This document shows, piece after piece, positions 22,225 to 32,028 of a stretch of 64,000 nt of DNA. Position 1 is the first letter of the stretch. Each line of letters begins with the position of its first letter. Source of the DNA: Holtermannia corniformis (lineage: Eukaryota > Basidiomycota > Tremellomycetes > Holtermanniales); the NCBI GenBank assembly GCA_001599935.1, contig BCIJ01000002.1, positions 890,783 to 954,782 of the forward strand, written 5' to 3'. The notes under the pieces were generated by a model. The model was not told the DNA's origin. It made no database searches and saw only the letters and a program-made list of their open reading frames with translations. The position numbers were made by a program, and so were the translations under genes.

Positions 22225-25200
22225 TCACACGCTAGGCGAGGGAGGAGGTACAGATGACAGTGGCGATGCGCGGGCGCGCGTATTGCGTCGAGACGTCGCA
22301 GAGACAGGTACGTTTGCCTGTCGTTGACTGGAGCCGGCTTTGGGTCCGCTAGAAGGCGCCGAAGTGCGGTGACGCTTGGCAGGCGGCGGTGATGTGGCCT
22401 CTGACCGTGCAGGCGGTACCGCAGTGCGTTTGGCGCCCTTTGGTGGAGGCGACGGCGTTCGAGCAGCAACGGGGATCGCAACCGAGGGCACAGCGAGCGG
22501 ACGAGCTTTCTCGACCGCCAGAGTCTGGCCAGTAGGGGGCGCCGCGGCTTGAGGCTTCTCGATCACCGCACTCTTCTCGCTCGCCGCCGCCTTCCTAGCT
22601 GCCTCTTCGTGCGCCTGCTTTGCAGTAAGGATTTTCAGACCGTCCTCGGCCAGTCTGGCGTCTTCCATCTGCTCTTTCTTGATATACATTTGGTCCTCGA
22701 TCGGCGGAGGTCGCCATGGCTCGATGATACGGCGCAGATCATCGTGGTTCGCTTTCATCGGCATGACGTTGAAGCGATAGCGGCTCGCACACCGTGCGAG
22801 GAAGCTCCAGTCGGCAAAGCAGCCGCGCACGTCATCTCCGCTCGCCTGCGTCTTGAACTCGAATGTTGCTTCCTTCGTTTCAATGCGCAGCGTGTCCTTG
22901 ATCATCTCGACCGCGTTCACGGCCTTCCATTGCAAGGCTTTGCAGTCGTATTCTTGGTATTCTTGGTCGCCTGCGGGACAAAGGATAAACATGCCAAAGT
23001 CGTCTACGGTCGCGACGGGCTCGGTGTGGCTCATCACGCGCGGGATCACGAGGTCTGTCTGCTCGCGTGCAGTGTCCCACAGCTCGGCAAGAGCGATCCA
23101 GGGTAGATGTTGAAGCGCGGGGGCGTCGGCGAGTACATTTTGCCATCGCTTGTGCTTGCGGGCGATAGTATTCATGAGGGAAAGCAGGGTCAATGCGGTT
23201 GACGTATCAGTGCAGGTGCTGATCGTCTGGGCGATCCAAAAGCTGCGTGATCAGCTCGGTGATGGACAAGGCATACTCACGCATTATCGCAGAGCCAAGG
23301 AGTAATGTGTGCGTGGGCGGCATACACCATGAGCCGTAAGATCATCTTGCCTTTGGAGACGATGGTCGGAGCAATGGCACCGTGTGATTGAGCGGTGACT
23401 TTGATCAGGTCGAGACGCGCTTGGTGCGTCAGTTGTGCCATTCCTGATAGGTTAGCGCAAATGACTACAGCGAGTGAACCAACTGCGTGGGGAAGGGTCG
23501 GCGCCAAGTGCAGCGGCCCTGCTCTGTCAGCGGGCTCTCTGGTTGCACCACTCACAGATGATCCATTACCACGGCCCAAGCGGGTGCGATTCGAGCGGGC
23601 TGCCGAAGCGCGAGGAATTGGACGAGTTGGCCACAAGCCGCAATGGTCTCCTCGGGACTCGCCCGCATTGTAAACTGTAGAGGTGAGCTGAGCTACGTCC
23701 AGCATCGACCTACGTCTTTTTGGACAATCTTGCACACGTCTTGATCAGTGAGGCCGCCGAGACCGAGCTGTTGGACAATATCAACCGCCGCAAGGCTGTC
23801 ATCTTCGGTCGCGATGGAGTAGTCGACATCGGCCTCGAGTCTGCAACGTCAGCCTGAGCGACGTAGACTCTAACTACCTCTTGAGCCCGACCAGAAATCC
23901 ATGCCGGGAAAAGAATAGCTCGCCATCGAGGTTCTCGGCCGCGATCTGGTGCTGCAATAGCATCTCGTTGACTTTCAACATGCTTGAGTCGGGGATTGAC
24001 AAGACATGTCTTGTGCCATTCGCGTCGACATGTAGCTCTGATGGTCAGCTGAGCCAGGGTGGCGACCGTACCTTTGTGTTCTCGATCCACTCGATCGCCT
24101 TGATAGTCGAGCCCGTCGTTGCGAGCGATGAAAAAGGCGTGGGCGCCTTTGCCGATCCACCACGCTTGTTCGAGGTCACAGATTGACCTGGTATTAGCAT
24201 GGCCGACAACAGTTGGACTCACCATTTGTCGCCGGCAATGCTGATGATGGCATCGGGCAACGCATCCTCGTCAGGCGAGCTCAGCTGCACTTTGAGACTG
24301 CGGACATCGGTCCCCAAGTGTGAAACCAACTGGCGGAGGAGTGCAGTACGCTGATCTGGAGCCCGCTGAACGACTTTGACCGCGCTTCGGATGGCTGTGG
24401 CAATGTCCAGGATCCGGTCGCTTTCACGGAGGTCGGCAAGGACGAGCGACCTACAAAGTCAGCACCGCCAGGTACTCGCAAACTCACAGGTCCTCCGCTT
24501 CGCACAGTTGGGCTGCGACCGCCACACGCAGCACCGCAAGACCTGCGTGATCCAGTGCAATGTTGGTCGAACCCGTCGCGGCGGTGGCCACCTCGACGGT
24601 TATTTTGCTCAACGTCGCGCCGACGGTCGCGCTGAGGGTAAGCCGGGTCGTATGCTCTCACAGACGTACGCCAATTGGAGAAGATCGGTGCAAGCGGCTG
24701 GCTGATCCTGACACACCGCCACCGCCGAACCCTCACCGAGCTGCAGCAGTACATCCCCGATCACTGCCTGGATTGCCAGCGCCTGGTTCGGGGACTTTTC
24801 GATGATCATCTGGAGCGAGCAGGTCTGCCGGTGAGCAGGCATCTACACGTGTTGCACATACCAAATGAGCGGTTGCAGCCGTCACTTTGGCCTCGTGCTC
24901 GTCGCCGTCCTCGTATAGATCGTTGTTGACCTGCCTGTCAGTCCGGTTGGCGCGAGCCAGACGTACAATCCTTGCAATCCTCTCGCATTCCATTTCTATC
25001 CACGTCCTGTACCAACTGAGAAGCGTACTGGACTCCGAGGCGGACCATGACGAGAAGAGCGATAGCTGACCCTCCTGTGATGCCATGTCTCGCAATTGCG
25101 AGCTGCGCATCGTTACGAGTCCTCCGGTCCACTTCATAGATTGCAGCTCGTCCTCGGTGGACGTTGTACTGTTGCTAGAGTCGTTACGGACCGGGGCGGC

Positions 25201-25323
25201 GGCAAGTTCCCTAGCAGAGTCGACGGTGTCGAGCTGAATGATCGCGCTCGACGTCGTATGAGCCGGCTCGTCTGCGCGGTTCATTGTATCGTCGGTACTG
25301 TTGTCCTCTGCACTCGCTGCCAT
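22225..25323 (-). CDS. Large unknown protein with basic Ser/Pro-rich tail
   Basis: The start ATG at 25323 gives MAASAEDNSTDDTMNRADE. About ten exons with short introns run to a stop at 22225, for roughly 850 residues. Successive pieces read SWYRTWIEMECERIARIVRL, KSPNQALAIQAVIGDVLLQL, DHAGLAVLRVAVAAQLCEAE, LEQAWWIGKGAHAFFIARN, SSMLKVNEMLLQHQIAAENL and HLPWIALAELWDTAREQTDL. They suggest an alpha-helical body. The last 170 residues have KKEQMEDARLAEDGLKILTA, then become disordered and basic (PPPKGAKRTAVPP, PPPAKRHRTSAP), with KRHR as a possible nuclear signal. No domain is recognised. The Pro-rich end is also part of a 48-base inverted repeat shared with 20863-20910. Confidence 0.6.
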
Positions 25324-25882
25324 GGTGGTGTACAGCGAGCACCTAGAACGATCCGAATGCTCGTGCGCGGGGCGCCGATCACCCGAGGGTGTCAACGAGG
25401 CCCGTGCGCAAGCTCTTCATCAGACAATCAACATGCTAGTCTTGCTCGCCGTACCCGTCGCCCGAGCCGTTCCCCATCTGTCCCGCCTGCAACCAGGCCA
25501 TCACTCCCGAAGAGGCCGAGAGTCCGTTTGATCTGCTTTTTTGATCGCAAAGGTGGGCCAGCACGGCTCATGAAGGCCTTGACGCTCTGTAGTGTGATGC
25601 CCAGCTATGCTATGTGTGCGCTGGATGTATGGCTATGTATTGTGTATCCACTTGAGGTGGCCTGTTGTTTCGCCGGTGACTGGGCGTTCGAACTACGCAC
25701 TCGAGCCGCAGCACCTCTTTGAAAGGGCACTAGCCGGTGTAGAGTTCAGCACAGCATTCGTGTGGCAAGCCGAACCTGGGCTTGTAACTGCCAAGCGTCA
25801 GCCATACGAGCAACACCCTTCGAAAGCGGTCCAGAGCCGACGAGAGTCCACACAGCATAGTGCGCATTACAATACATATAAG
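25324..25882. other. Intergenic region with a possible short plus-strand exon
   Basis: Between the start of the large unknown gene and the end of HD2. One plus-strand stretch at about 25439-25542, after a ctag acceptor, reads PEPFPICPACNQAITPEEA and ends DLLF. This looks like a real C-terminal exon with a C-x2-C pair. I could not connect it to an upstream exon in frame, so no gene is called. Confidence 0.3.
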
Positions 25883-27800
25883 CTACAACCCCCAGTCCAT
25901 CAGCTCATCCATCCCTATCGGCGGCAACGGCACGCTCAGCGCCGGTCCGAGATCCGCGCTGTACCCGTTTGAATCCACCGGTGCCATCATGCTCACGAAA
26001 TCCCAGTTGGGGGTATCGAACGGGAGGATGTTGGACATCCACTCGATTGTCTGCGGGGGGAGCGACGTCTCGCGCGTGTCGTTTAGGCAGTCGGCGGGTG
26101 GGGTGATGGGCTGCGGCGAGAGACAGGAATGCGGGGCGCAGGGTGGCGAGAGGGACTGTGTTGGCGAGAGGAACGAGTCGGGCGAGGAAAAGTAGCTCTC
26201 GGGCGAGAACGAGGTCGAGGTAGATGGCGTGCCGAATGCAGAGAGTGACCAGTCGGTCGTCGATGCAGACGAGTTGAAAGATGCGAGTGATGACGATTGG
26301 CGCAGCGGCGTGGCAAATGCGTCGGGCGTGCAGGCGAGCGTATCGAGCGTAGCGCATGTCAGATCGGTCGGAATGACCGTATCGAGACCGCCGAGACTCG
26401 TCGCGCCGAATTCGCCTACCTCCCCACCCAACAACCCCAGCAGCTCGCCCATGTCGGGCATCTCCCACTCGACGTTGCCGACGGGAAACGCCACATTCGC
26501 CGGTGTCGGTGGCTCAAAGCTGAGCGACGGCACTTCGATCGGCGACGCAAACACGTCGTGTTGAGGAAAGATTTGGGAAAAGTCGAGGCTGAGCGTGTCG
26601 GACGAGGCGGACGAGACGGAGCGCGAGAGGGATGGGACCGGGCTGGGGGTGCGTGGCGCTCGCTTTGGCAGCGGTTTGACTGTCCGGCCGAGACCCTCTG
26701 CCGTCTTTCTCGGCGCCCGAGCAGGCAACCCCTTGATCGCGCGCTCCTCTTGCTTGCGCTCGCGCCGCTTGATCCGGTTGCGTCGGTTGGCAAACTACAA
26801 AAAGGTCAGCGTCTGAAACGCCCACGTGGTGAAGGGGAAGCGGTCAGGCACGGCACCAATTGTTAGAGCACGGTGGCGACAGCAAGAGGGGTAGGGGCTG
26901 TCCTCTCGTCGACAAGGCGGCGAGCGTGATGGCAAGCCAAGAGACGAGCGAGGTAGCCAGGTGGGTAGACGAGACCAGAGCCAAAGCAACTCACCCACGT
27001 GCGGACCTGCGAACAATAGTTAGCGCGGATCCCGACGATCAGACGCGGATCAGGGCGGGCGAACAATAGGTGGAGCGAACAATAGGGTGGAGCGAACAAT
27101 AGGGTGGAGCGAACAATAGGGTGGAGCGAACAATAGACGGCGTGGAGCAGACGGGAAACTCACCTGCTGCGGAGAGAGACCGGTTGCGTCTGCGAGCACA
27201 GACGTTTCGCCGGCGGTTAGGAAGCCGGTCGGAGAGGTCTTGAAAGCTTGCTCGAGGATGTCGGGGTCGCCCTAGTGCCCGTTCTTAGTCAGCACTGCGT
27301 ACTACCGTGTCCCTGTGTCTAACATGACTCACGTTGACATTGCTTTCGTCTTGCCGAGCTTGCGTAGCTTGTGTAGATTGCGTAGCTCTCAAGCGACTTC
27401 TTGCCCACTCTTCGTAATGTGACCGAGCTGCAAATTGTACGGAACGTACACCAACCCCGAATCTTGCTTGAAAAATAGCTTCGGTACTTCTGGCGACATC
27501 TTGATCACTCATCCCCGTGAGATCCTCGCGGTTTGTCAGATTCACCGTGGCGGCCAACCGCAGCTGCCGGGTCTCTTCTGCCAGCGTTTGAAGCTTGCTG
27601 GAAATGAACTCGTCCAAGGAGATCATTAGACGCTGTGTAGTCTCGTCTTGCACCCACAAGCCCTTGCGCCAGTCGGCTGCTGCCGGTACTGACAGCGTGA
27701 TCGAAGATGGGCAAGCTATGAATGTCGAGGGGCCGCTGCCGATGGTCTTGAGGACTCCTTCAGCAACCTGCTGCATTGCGGACAAGGCAGGCGTTGTCAT
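25883..27800 (-). CDS. HD2: HD2 homeodomain mating-type transcription factor
   Basis: Four exons (27333-27800, 27164-27271, 26995-27006, 25883-26794) have lengths of 468, 108, 12 and 912 bases, all phase 0, giving 499 residues. The N-terminal 156 residues are mostly helical and would mediate pairing with HD1. The homeodomain spans roughly residues 155-215: DPDILEQAFKTSPTGFLTA, then GLSPQQ-VRTW-FANRRNRIKRRERK, with recognition-helix W-F-x-N-x-R intact. The basic end of the homeodomain may also act as a nuclear signal. The remaining 290 residues are Ser/Pro-rich and acidic, like an activation region, ending DELMDWGL. The head-to-head HD1 gene makes this the homeodomain mating-type (b/HD) pair. 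Unusual points are a 12-base exon coding VRTW and a minisatellite in the intron before it. Confidence 0.9.
27061..27144 (+). repeat. 17-base minisatellite in HD2 intron 2
   Basis: Near-perfect head-to-tail units of gaacaatagggtggagc start at 27061 (16 bases), 27077, 27094 and 27111, with a partial unit at 27128 and a related gaacaatag at 27011 next to the splice acceptor. On the coding (minus) strand each unit contains ctattgttc, the same pyrimidine-rich sequence that precedes the real acceptor. Confidence 0.9.
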
Positions 27801-27902
27801 GCTAGACGTGGATAGCAGTCGTTGATGTTCAGAAGACGGTGGTCAGGACCTTGAAGTACACCGGACGTATTTCGTCCCCGAACATATCAAGGGAGAGTTC
27901 TA
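27801..27902. promoter_or_regulatory. Bidirectional promoter between HD2 and HD1
   Basis: Only 102 bases separate the two ATGs as modelled (154 if HD1 starts at the in-frame ATG at 27954). Shared control of the two genes follows from the spacing. No known operator sequence was recognised. Confidence 0.5.
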
Positions 27903-29248
27903 TTGTTCTTGGAACAGCATTTGTGCATGTATTGCGCGAACGGCTCGTCAATGGTCAACACAGCCATGCTACACCAGGAGCTGAAGATGTCGCTCAGACA
28001 AGTCTACTGGGACTTTCTCACCTCGAGTCAAGATCAAACAGTCTTGAGAGGGGTACAACAACGGTGGTCTGAACTTGTGCGGCACATCAGAGACGCATTC
28101 ACCGCCGGGGAACTCGATGCCGAAACGATATCTATCGCTAGACTTGTCAGTCGTAATATGTACATTGCGGCTACGGAGATCACCAACCTTCAACACCAAG
28201 GCGACAAATTAGTCGCTCAACTCACAGCGGACATTGCTTCCTTGAGCACGTCAAGTAGCAGTACGTATGGCCGTAGCTATGGGAGCCTTGTCGTTGAATC
28301 TGCTGCAGAATACCAGCCGCACAAGTGCGTGAGGCGTACCCGATCACCCTCTGTGCGCTGCGGCAAGCGAGCTACCGATGAGTCCGAGCAACTCGGTAGC
28401 AGGAACAATACCTCGGAAGCCAACGATACCGACCCCCTCCGCTCGTGGTTCCTCTCACACCTCGCCAACCCCTTCGTCCCGCTCTCCGAACGCTCCCACC
28501 TCGTCTCCCTCACCGGCATCCCGTGGAAAAAGATGGACATGGACCTGACCAACTGGCGACGGCGAACGGGGTGGACATCAATGCGCGAGCAGTATGCGCA
28601 CAAGTCGCGCGACGGGATGCGGGTGATCATGGAGAGGATCTTGGCGTTGGAGCGGGGCGAAGCGGTCGACGGCAGGATGACGATCAAAGAGTTGACCGAG
28701 CTGCGGCTGGCGGATCGGATCGATCGGACGGGGTGGAAGGTACTGGAGCGGAGGGAAGTCGATTTCGGCGGGCGGCTCAAGCTGGGGTTCAAGCCGGAAG
28801 AGGAAGAGGCCATGTTTACGGCGGTCAAGGGGATGCGCTCGTACCTGCTCAAGACGGAGAACGACGAGGTTGGCGACTGGATGAAGGAGGTGAGTCGCTA
28901 TCGCCCGAGCCTAGCTGACGTCAGGTGATTGCATCGCGCAAGCGGCGGCGGACGAGCACGTCGAGTGTCACGAGCGTCGAAGCGTCGGTGTCTACCCCGC
29001 GGTCAGTGACCAGGGAGGCGTCAACGCGGTCGGTGTCGACCACATCGACGAGCAGCATCACCTCGGTCGACGAGTCGCTCAAGCGCAAGCGAGACGGAAC
29101 GAATACGCCACCACCCTGCTTTGCATTCGGCGCCGACACGTCGTCCTTTCACCCACACCTACCATTGTACTCTCGCGGCGTCGCGAGCTGGGACGTGATC
29201 CCGACTGTGATTCCCCTCCCAGACGACTGTAAGAAGCGAAGATTGTAA
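27903..29248 (+). CDS. HD1: HD1 homeodomain mating-type transcription factor
   Basis: Two exons (27903-28889, 28925-29248) with one 35-base intron give 436 residues. The N-terminal 130 residues are helical (QRWSELVRHIRDAFTAGEL, NMYIAATEITNLQHQGDKL) and fit the dimerisation region of HD1 proteins. A TALE-like homeodomain lies near residues 180-225: LRSWFLSHLANPFVPLSER, SHLVSLTGIPWKKMDMDL, TNWRRRTGW. The DNA-contacting Asn and following Arg residues are present, but the usual Trp-Phe just before them is replaced by Asp-Leu. A central helical stretch follows (KGMRSYLLKTENDEV), then a basic nuclear signal SRKRRRTS, a Ser/Thr-rich tail and KRKRD. It works as a heterodimer with a compatible HD2 in this family; partner choice is not readable here. 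Confidence 0.87.
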
Positions 29249-29252
29249 TGCA

Positions 29253-29776
29253 TCATTTACAAATCGACAAGAGCAGCATCGCAACCACAAACTGATGTCA
29301 GCGCGGTTGTGACGGGAAGACTTACATAATCCTCGCAGATAGCAAGCGAAGCGGCCTGGCGTCAGCGCGGTCTAAAGGGCAAGCTCACCTTGATCTCCTC
29401 GGCCGTCCACAGCCCGCCCTGGGTCACGTCATGCCCGTGCACGCGGTCGAGGTGAGCGAGTTCCTGCTTGGCCGTGCGGCTTTGAATCTTCTCTCGCGCG
29501 TCGTGGCAGTGCGAGCAGTAACCGTCATGCCATTGCGCCAACTGACGTCAGCGCCGTCGCGTCGCAGATACTTACCGAGTAGAAGGTGCAGCAGCGGGGG
29601 CAAGGATCGCCCGAGCGGACCCACCCGGAAGGAACCTTATCACCGGCGGCCCAAATGTACTGCGTCGCCTTGACCGGCGCTGCGTTGGACGGGGTTGCAC
29701 GCGTCGAGCGACGCTGCGTGCGTGCTGCCTCTCGCAAGCGTGCGTCGCGTTCGTTTGCAACGGTGACTGCCGTCAT
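29253..29776 (-). CDS. Small Cys-motif protein, function unknown
   Basis: Four exons with standard short introns end at 29253, 4 bases from the end of HD1. The model starts MTAVTVANERDARLREAAR at 29776. It then has KATQYIWAAGDKVPSGWVR, a CPRC pair, a CSHCH pair about 20 residues on (QWHDGYCSHCHDAREK), a helical stretch QSRTAKQELAHLDRV and a hydrophobic end FVVAMLLLSICK. The two Cys pairs could hold one zinc ion. Open frames continue upstream to about 30090 with another possible CSRC motif, so the N-terminus may be longer. No family recognised. Confidence 0.5.
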
Positions 29777-30158
29777 TGTGGATGCAGAGAGTCCAAGTCG
29801 GTCGGCTTCAAGTACCTCGAGACTGCAGGCGGGATTGAAACTCGACGTGTCTCGGACCGCGCGCACATTCGACAGTTCTGTAACCCGCCTTGCCTCGCAA
29901 ACAGGCATTCCACCCGCTCCACGCGCCCATACGATCCACGACTCGCACCGTGAGCAACCGCGGCGATTCACCGACATACAGGCCCGATCTCACTAGTCGA
30001 CGGTCAACCTTTGCAAAGCTCAATCCCCACTCGGTCGAGATCGAGCTAGGCAATGACCGGATGGACGCGATCCCTTGACCGATCCGCTCCATTCTCCTGA
30101 TGCGGTTCGAAGGCTTTTCACGATATAAGGCGAGGCGCGCGACTGCTCTGATTTCAAC

Positions 30159-30359
30159 ATGTCTTCCACCACTGGCTCAAACGAGGATACTAGCAAAGAG
30201 TCGCAGCAGAAGCCCGAGCCCGAAAAGAAGAAGTCCGAGCCCGAAGAGAATGAGCCCGAAGAGCCCGAAGATGCAGGGCCCGAAAGTGGGCCAGTGGAGG
30301 CTCCCCCAGACGGTAACGCGGAACGGGTTCTTATATCTTACATGGGGAAGTCTTACTAG
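30159..30359 (+). CDS. Tiny Glu/Pro/Lys-rich protein (66 aa)
   Basis: An intronless ORF starting MSSTTGSNEDTSKESQQK, dominated by EPE and KKK blocks and ending RVLISYMGKSY. The sequence gatataaggcgagg lies about 30 bases upstream, close to where the neighbouring small genes at 31319 and 32029 have ataaag. Composition is biased, so the ORF could be chance, but the promoter-like context and the neighbourhood of similar small genes support it modestly. Confidence 0.4.
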   Translation: MSSTTGSNEDTSKESQQKPEPEKKKSEPEENEPEEPEDAGPESGPVEAPPDGNAERVLISYMGKSY

Positions 30360-30947
30360 CGCTGTTGCTTGAAATAGCGTCTGATGCATCCGTCCGTTTC
30401 ACTGCTGGTCTACATCCATCTGCGGGTTCGATCGTGATCTTTATGGACAGAGGTGACCCTGTTTCCGTGATCTGGTGCTTCGAAGCAACGCGCTTCCTCG
30501 CTGCGGTGTCATCTGGCGTGCGGTCAGATCGACAGTGCTGTCCGTCTTCTCAGAGCCCATTGCGGTCAAAGTGACTTAGCCTTCGTGCGCTTGCGATGGA
30601 ACTTTGAACCGCACTCTTCTAAACTAGCAATTTGCCAATGCGAAGACTGCATGCCTTCCGACTGCGAGGTACAAAGCGCGCTGACCTGGAGCCACCCCGG
30701 CAGCATGAAGGACCAACCCAAAGAGCCCAAGAAAGACACAGCAAGGCCGGGTCCGGGAGCAAAGCGGCGCTCGAGGAGACGCCGTGTCCACATCATCTAC
30801 CTATTCCGTTACCGCCTACGTCCGACCTATAGTCGCATCATACAGCAAGACAGGACCCTGAAACGGTGTGCGGACGAACTGAGATGGCCAAACTGTCGTC
30901 TCTAGCGTATAGCATGTGATGTCGGCCAGATGCATGGATGTAGATAC
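30360..30947. other. Intergenic region, no gene called
   Basis: Between small genes. A plus-strand frame at 30585-30905 (CQCEDCMPSDCE, KDQPKEPKKDTARPG) has a Cys-rich start and a Lys/Pro-rich part that resembles the neighbouring small proteins in style. It lacks a convincing start, so it is not annotated. Confidence 0.35.
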
Positions 30948-31133
30948 CTACTTGTCCTTTAGCCGCAGATCGAGCGTCAGCTCGACCGACGCGTCCGACC
31001 TGACCACCTGGTTCTCCGGTCTGATCTTGTCTTCCATAAAGCTTCGCGCTTCCGCCTCGCGCTCAGACGTCTTTATCAGCGGGGGCGGTGAGAGGTCGGA
31101 CGGGTTGATAGTACTCTGCTCTTGGGTGCTCAT
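30948..31133 (-). CDS. Small protein divergent to the KPGLFGSDTY gene A
   Basis: A 61-residue intronless ORF, MSTQEQSTINPSDLSPPPL to ELTLDLRLKDK. Its ATG lies 185 bases from the opposite ATG of small gene A, and gatacataagcg is about 35 bases upstream. It includes IKTSEREAEARSFMEDKI. No family is recognised. Support is the tandem repetition of this divergent arrangement at 31731-32310. Confidence 0.42.
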   Translation of the reverse strand: MSTQEQSTINPSDLSPPPLIKTSEREAEARSFMEDKIRPENQVVRSDASVELTLDLRLKDK

Positions 31134-31318
31134 TGCTGCGAGTCTGCTCCACAGGCCGCGCTTATGTATCCCAGTGAAGCGACATTCGCTTGGACACGCT
31201 TGGACACAAGCGAGAGGCAAAGGTGCAGTCGGATCCATTTCGGCTGATAAACGACCTCGCTTGGTAGAGCCGACGCGGCTGAAAGCATAAAGAGGTCGCG
31301 ACAGCACCAGTCTTGGCA

Positions 31319-31615
31319 ATGACCCAGATCAAGAGCGAGGACAAGAGCGAGGCCAAGAGCGAGATCCCGAGCGACAAGCCGGGTTTGTTCGGCAGCGACA
31401 CCTACTCTGCGCGAGAGGAATCACCCGTGTTCACCACGGAGAGTTTGTCGGCGCCGGCGGAGGAACCATCATCCACGAGTCAGGAAGAGACACTGACGCA
31501 GGCGACAGTCCGGTCGAGACCGACGCCCTCACCCGAGCCTGAAGTTACCAGCAGCCAGGTGCAGTGGACTTCGGGCGATCAGGTGCTGCTCGACGTCATG
31601 GGTAACCAGAGGTAG
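31319..31615 (+). CDS. Small acidic protein A with KPGLFGSDTY motif
   Basis: A 98-residue intronless ORF starting MTQIKSEDKSEAKSEIPSD. It carries KPGLFGSDTYSAREESPVF, then EETLTQATV and SPEPEV, ending VMGNQR. The same motif order occurs in the ORF at 32029, so the two are paralogues. The motif block is conserved while flanking residues differ, which suggests selection for a short binding peptide in a disordered protein. A cataaag box lies about 45 bases before the ATG. No known family recognised. Confidence 0.65.
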   Translation: MTQIKSEDKSEAKSEIPSDKPGLFGSDTYSAREESPVFTTESLSAPAEEPSSTSQEETLTQATVRSRPTPSPEPEVTSSQVQWTSGDQVLLDVMGNQR

Positions 31616-31730
31616 AGCAGTCATGACACCTTGCGTGGGATATTGAACATCAGCGTCAAAGGAGCTGCCACATGGCGGTGTATCCGTGGGACTGACGCGG
31701 CGTTTGCACCGCCAAGTCACGTCCAGGACG

Positions 31731-31958
31731 CTAGCTGTGGAACAGACAACACAAACCATCGTAGCCCTCTTGCGGCGCTTCAGACGTGATCACCTGGCAC
31801 TCCGGCTTGCCTTTATGACCTTGCGCCGCGATGTCCTCGTTGATTGGGACGTCTGACCGGAGCATCGCCGTGCTCCGGCGGGTGTCATCCCGCACCTTTA
31901 CCACCAGGTCAAAGGGATCTGCCTCCGCTACAACAGAGTCGCCGCCTTGACGTATCAT
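31731..31958 (-). CDS. Small protein divergent to the KPGLFGSDTY gene B
   Basis: A 75-residue intronless ORF: MIRQGGDSVVAEADPFDL, then KVRDDTRRSTAMLRSDV and a Cys-containing end GLCCLFHS. A di-Cys near the C-terminus could be lipidated, which is speculation. It diverges from small gene B with only 70 bases between the ATGs. I saw no clear similarity to the ORF at 30948-31133 that occupies the equivalent place. Confidence 0.4.
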   Translation of the reverse strand: MIRQGGDSVVAEADPFDLVVKVRDDTRRSTAMLRSDVPINEDIAAQGHKGKPECQVITSEAPQEGYDGLCCLFHS

Positions 31959-32028
31959 TGATAACAAACAGAGGAACGACGTCATGTATGCCGTATAAAG
32001 ACGCAGCCGAGAGCTCGTCGTACCAGCA

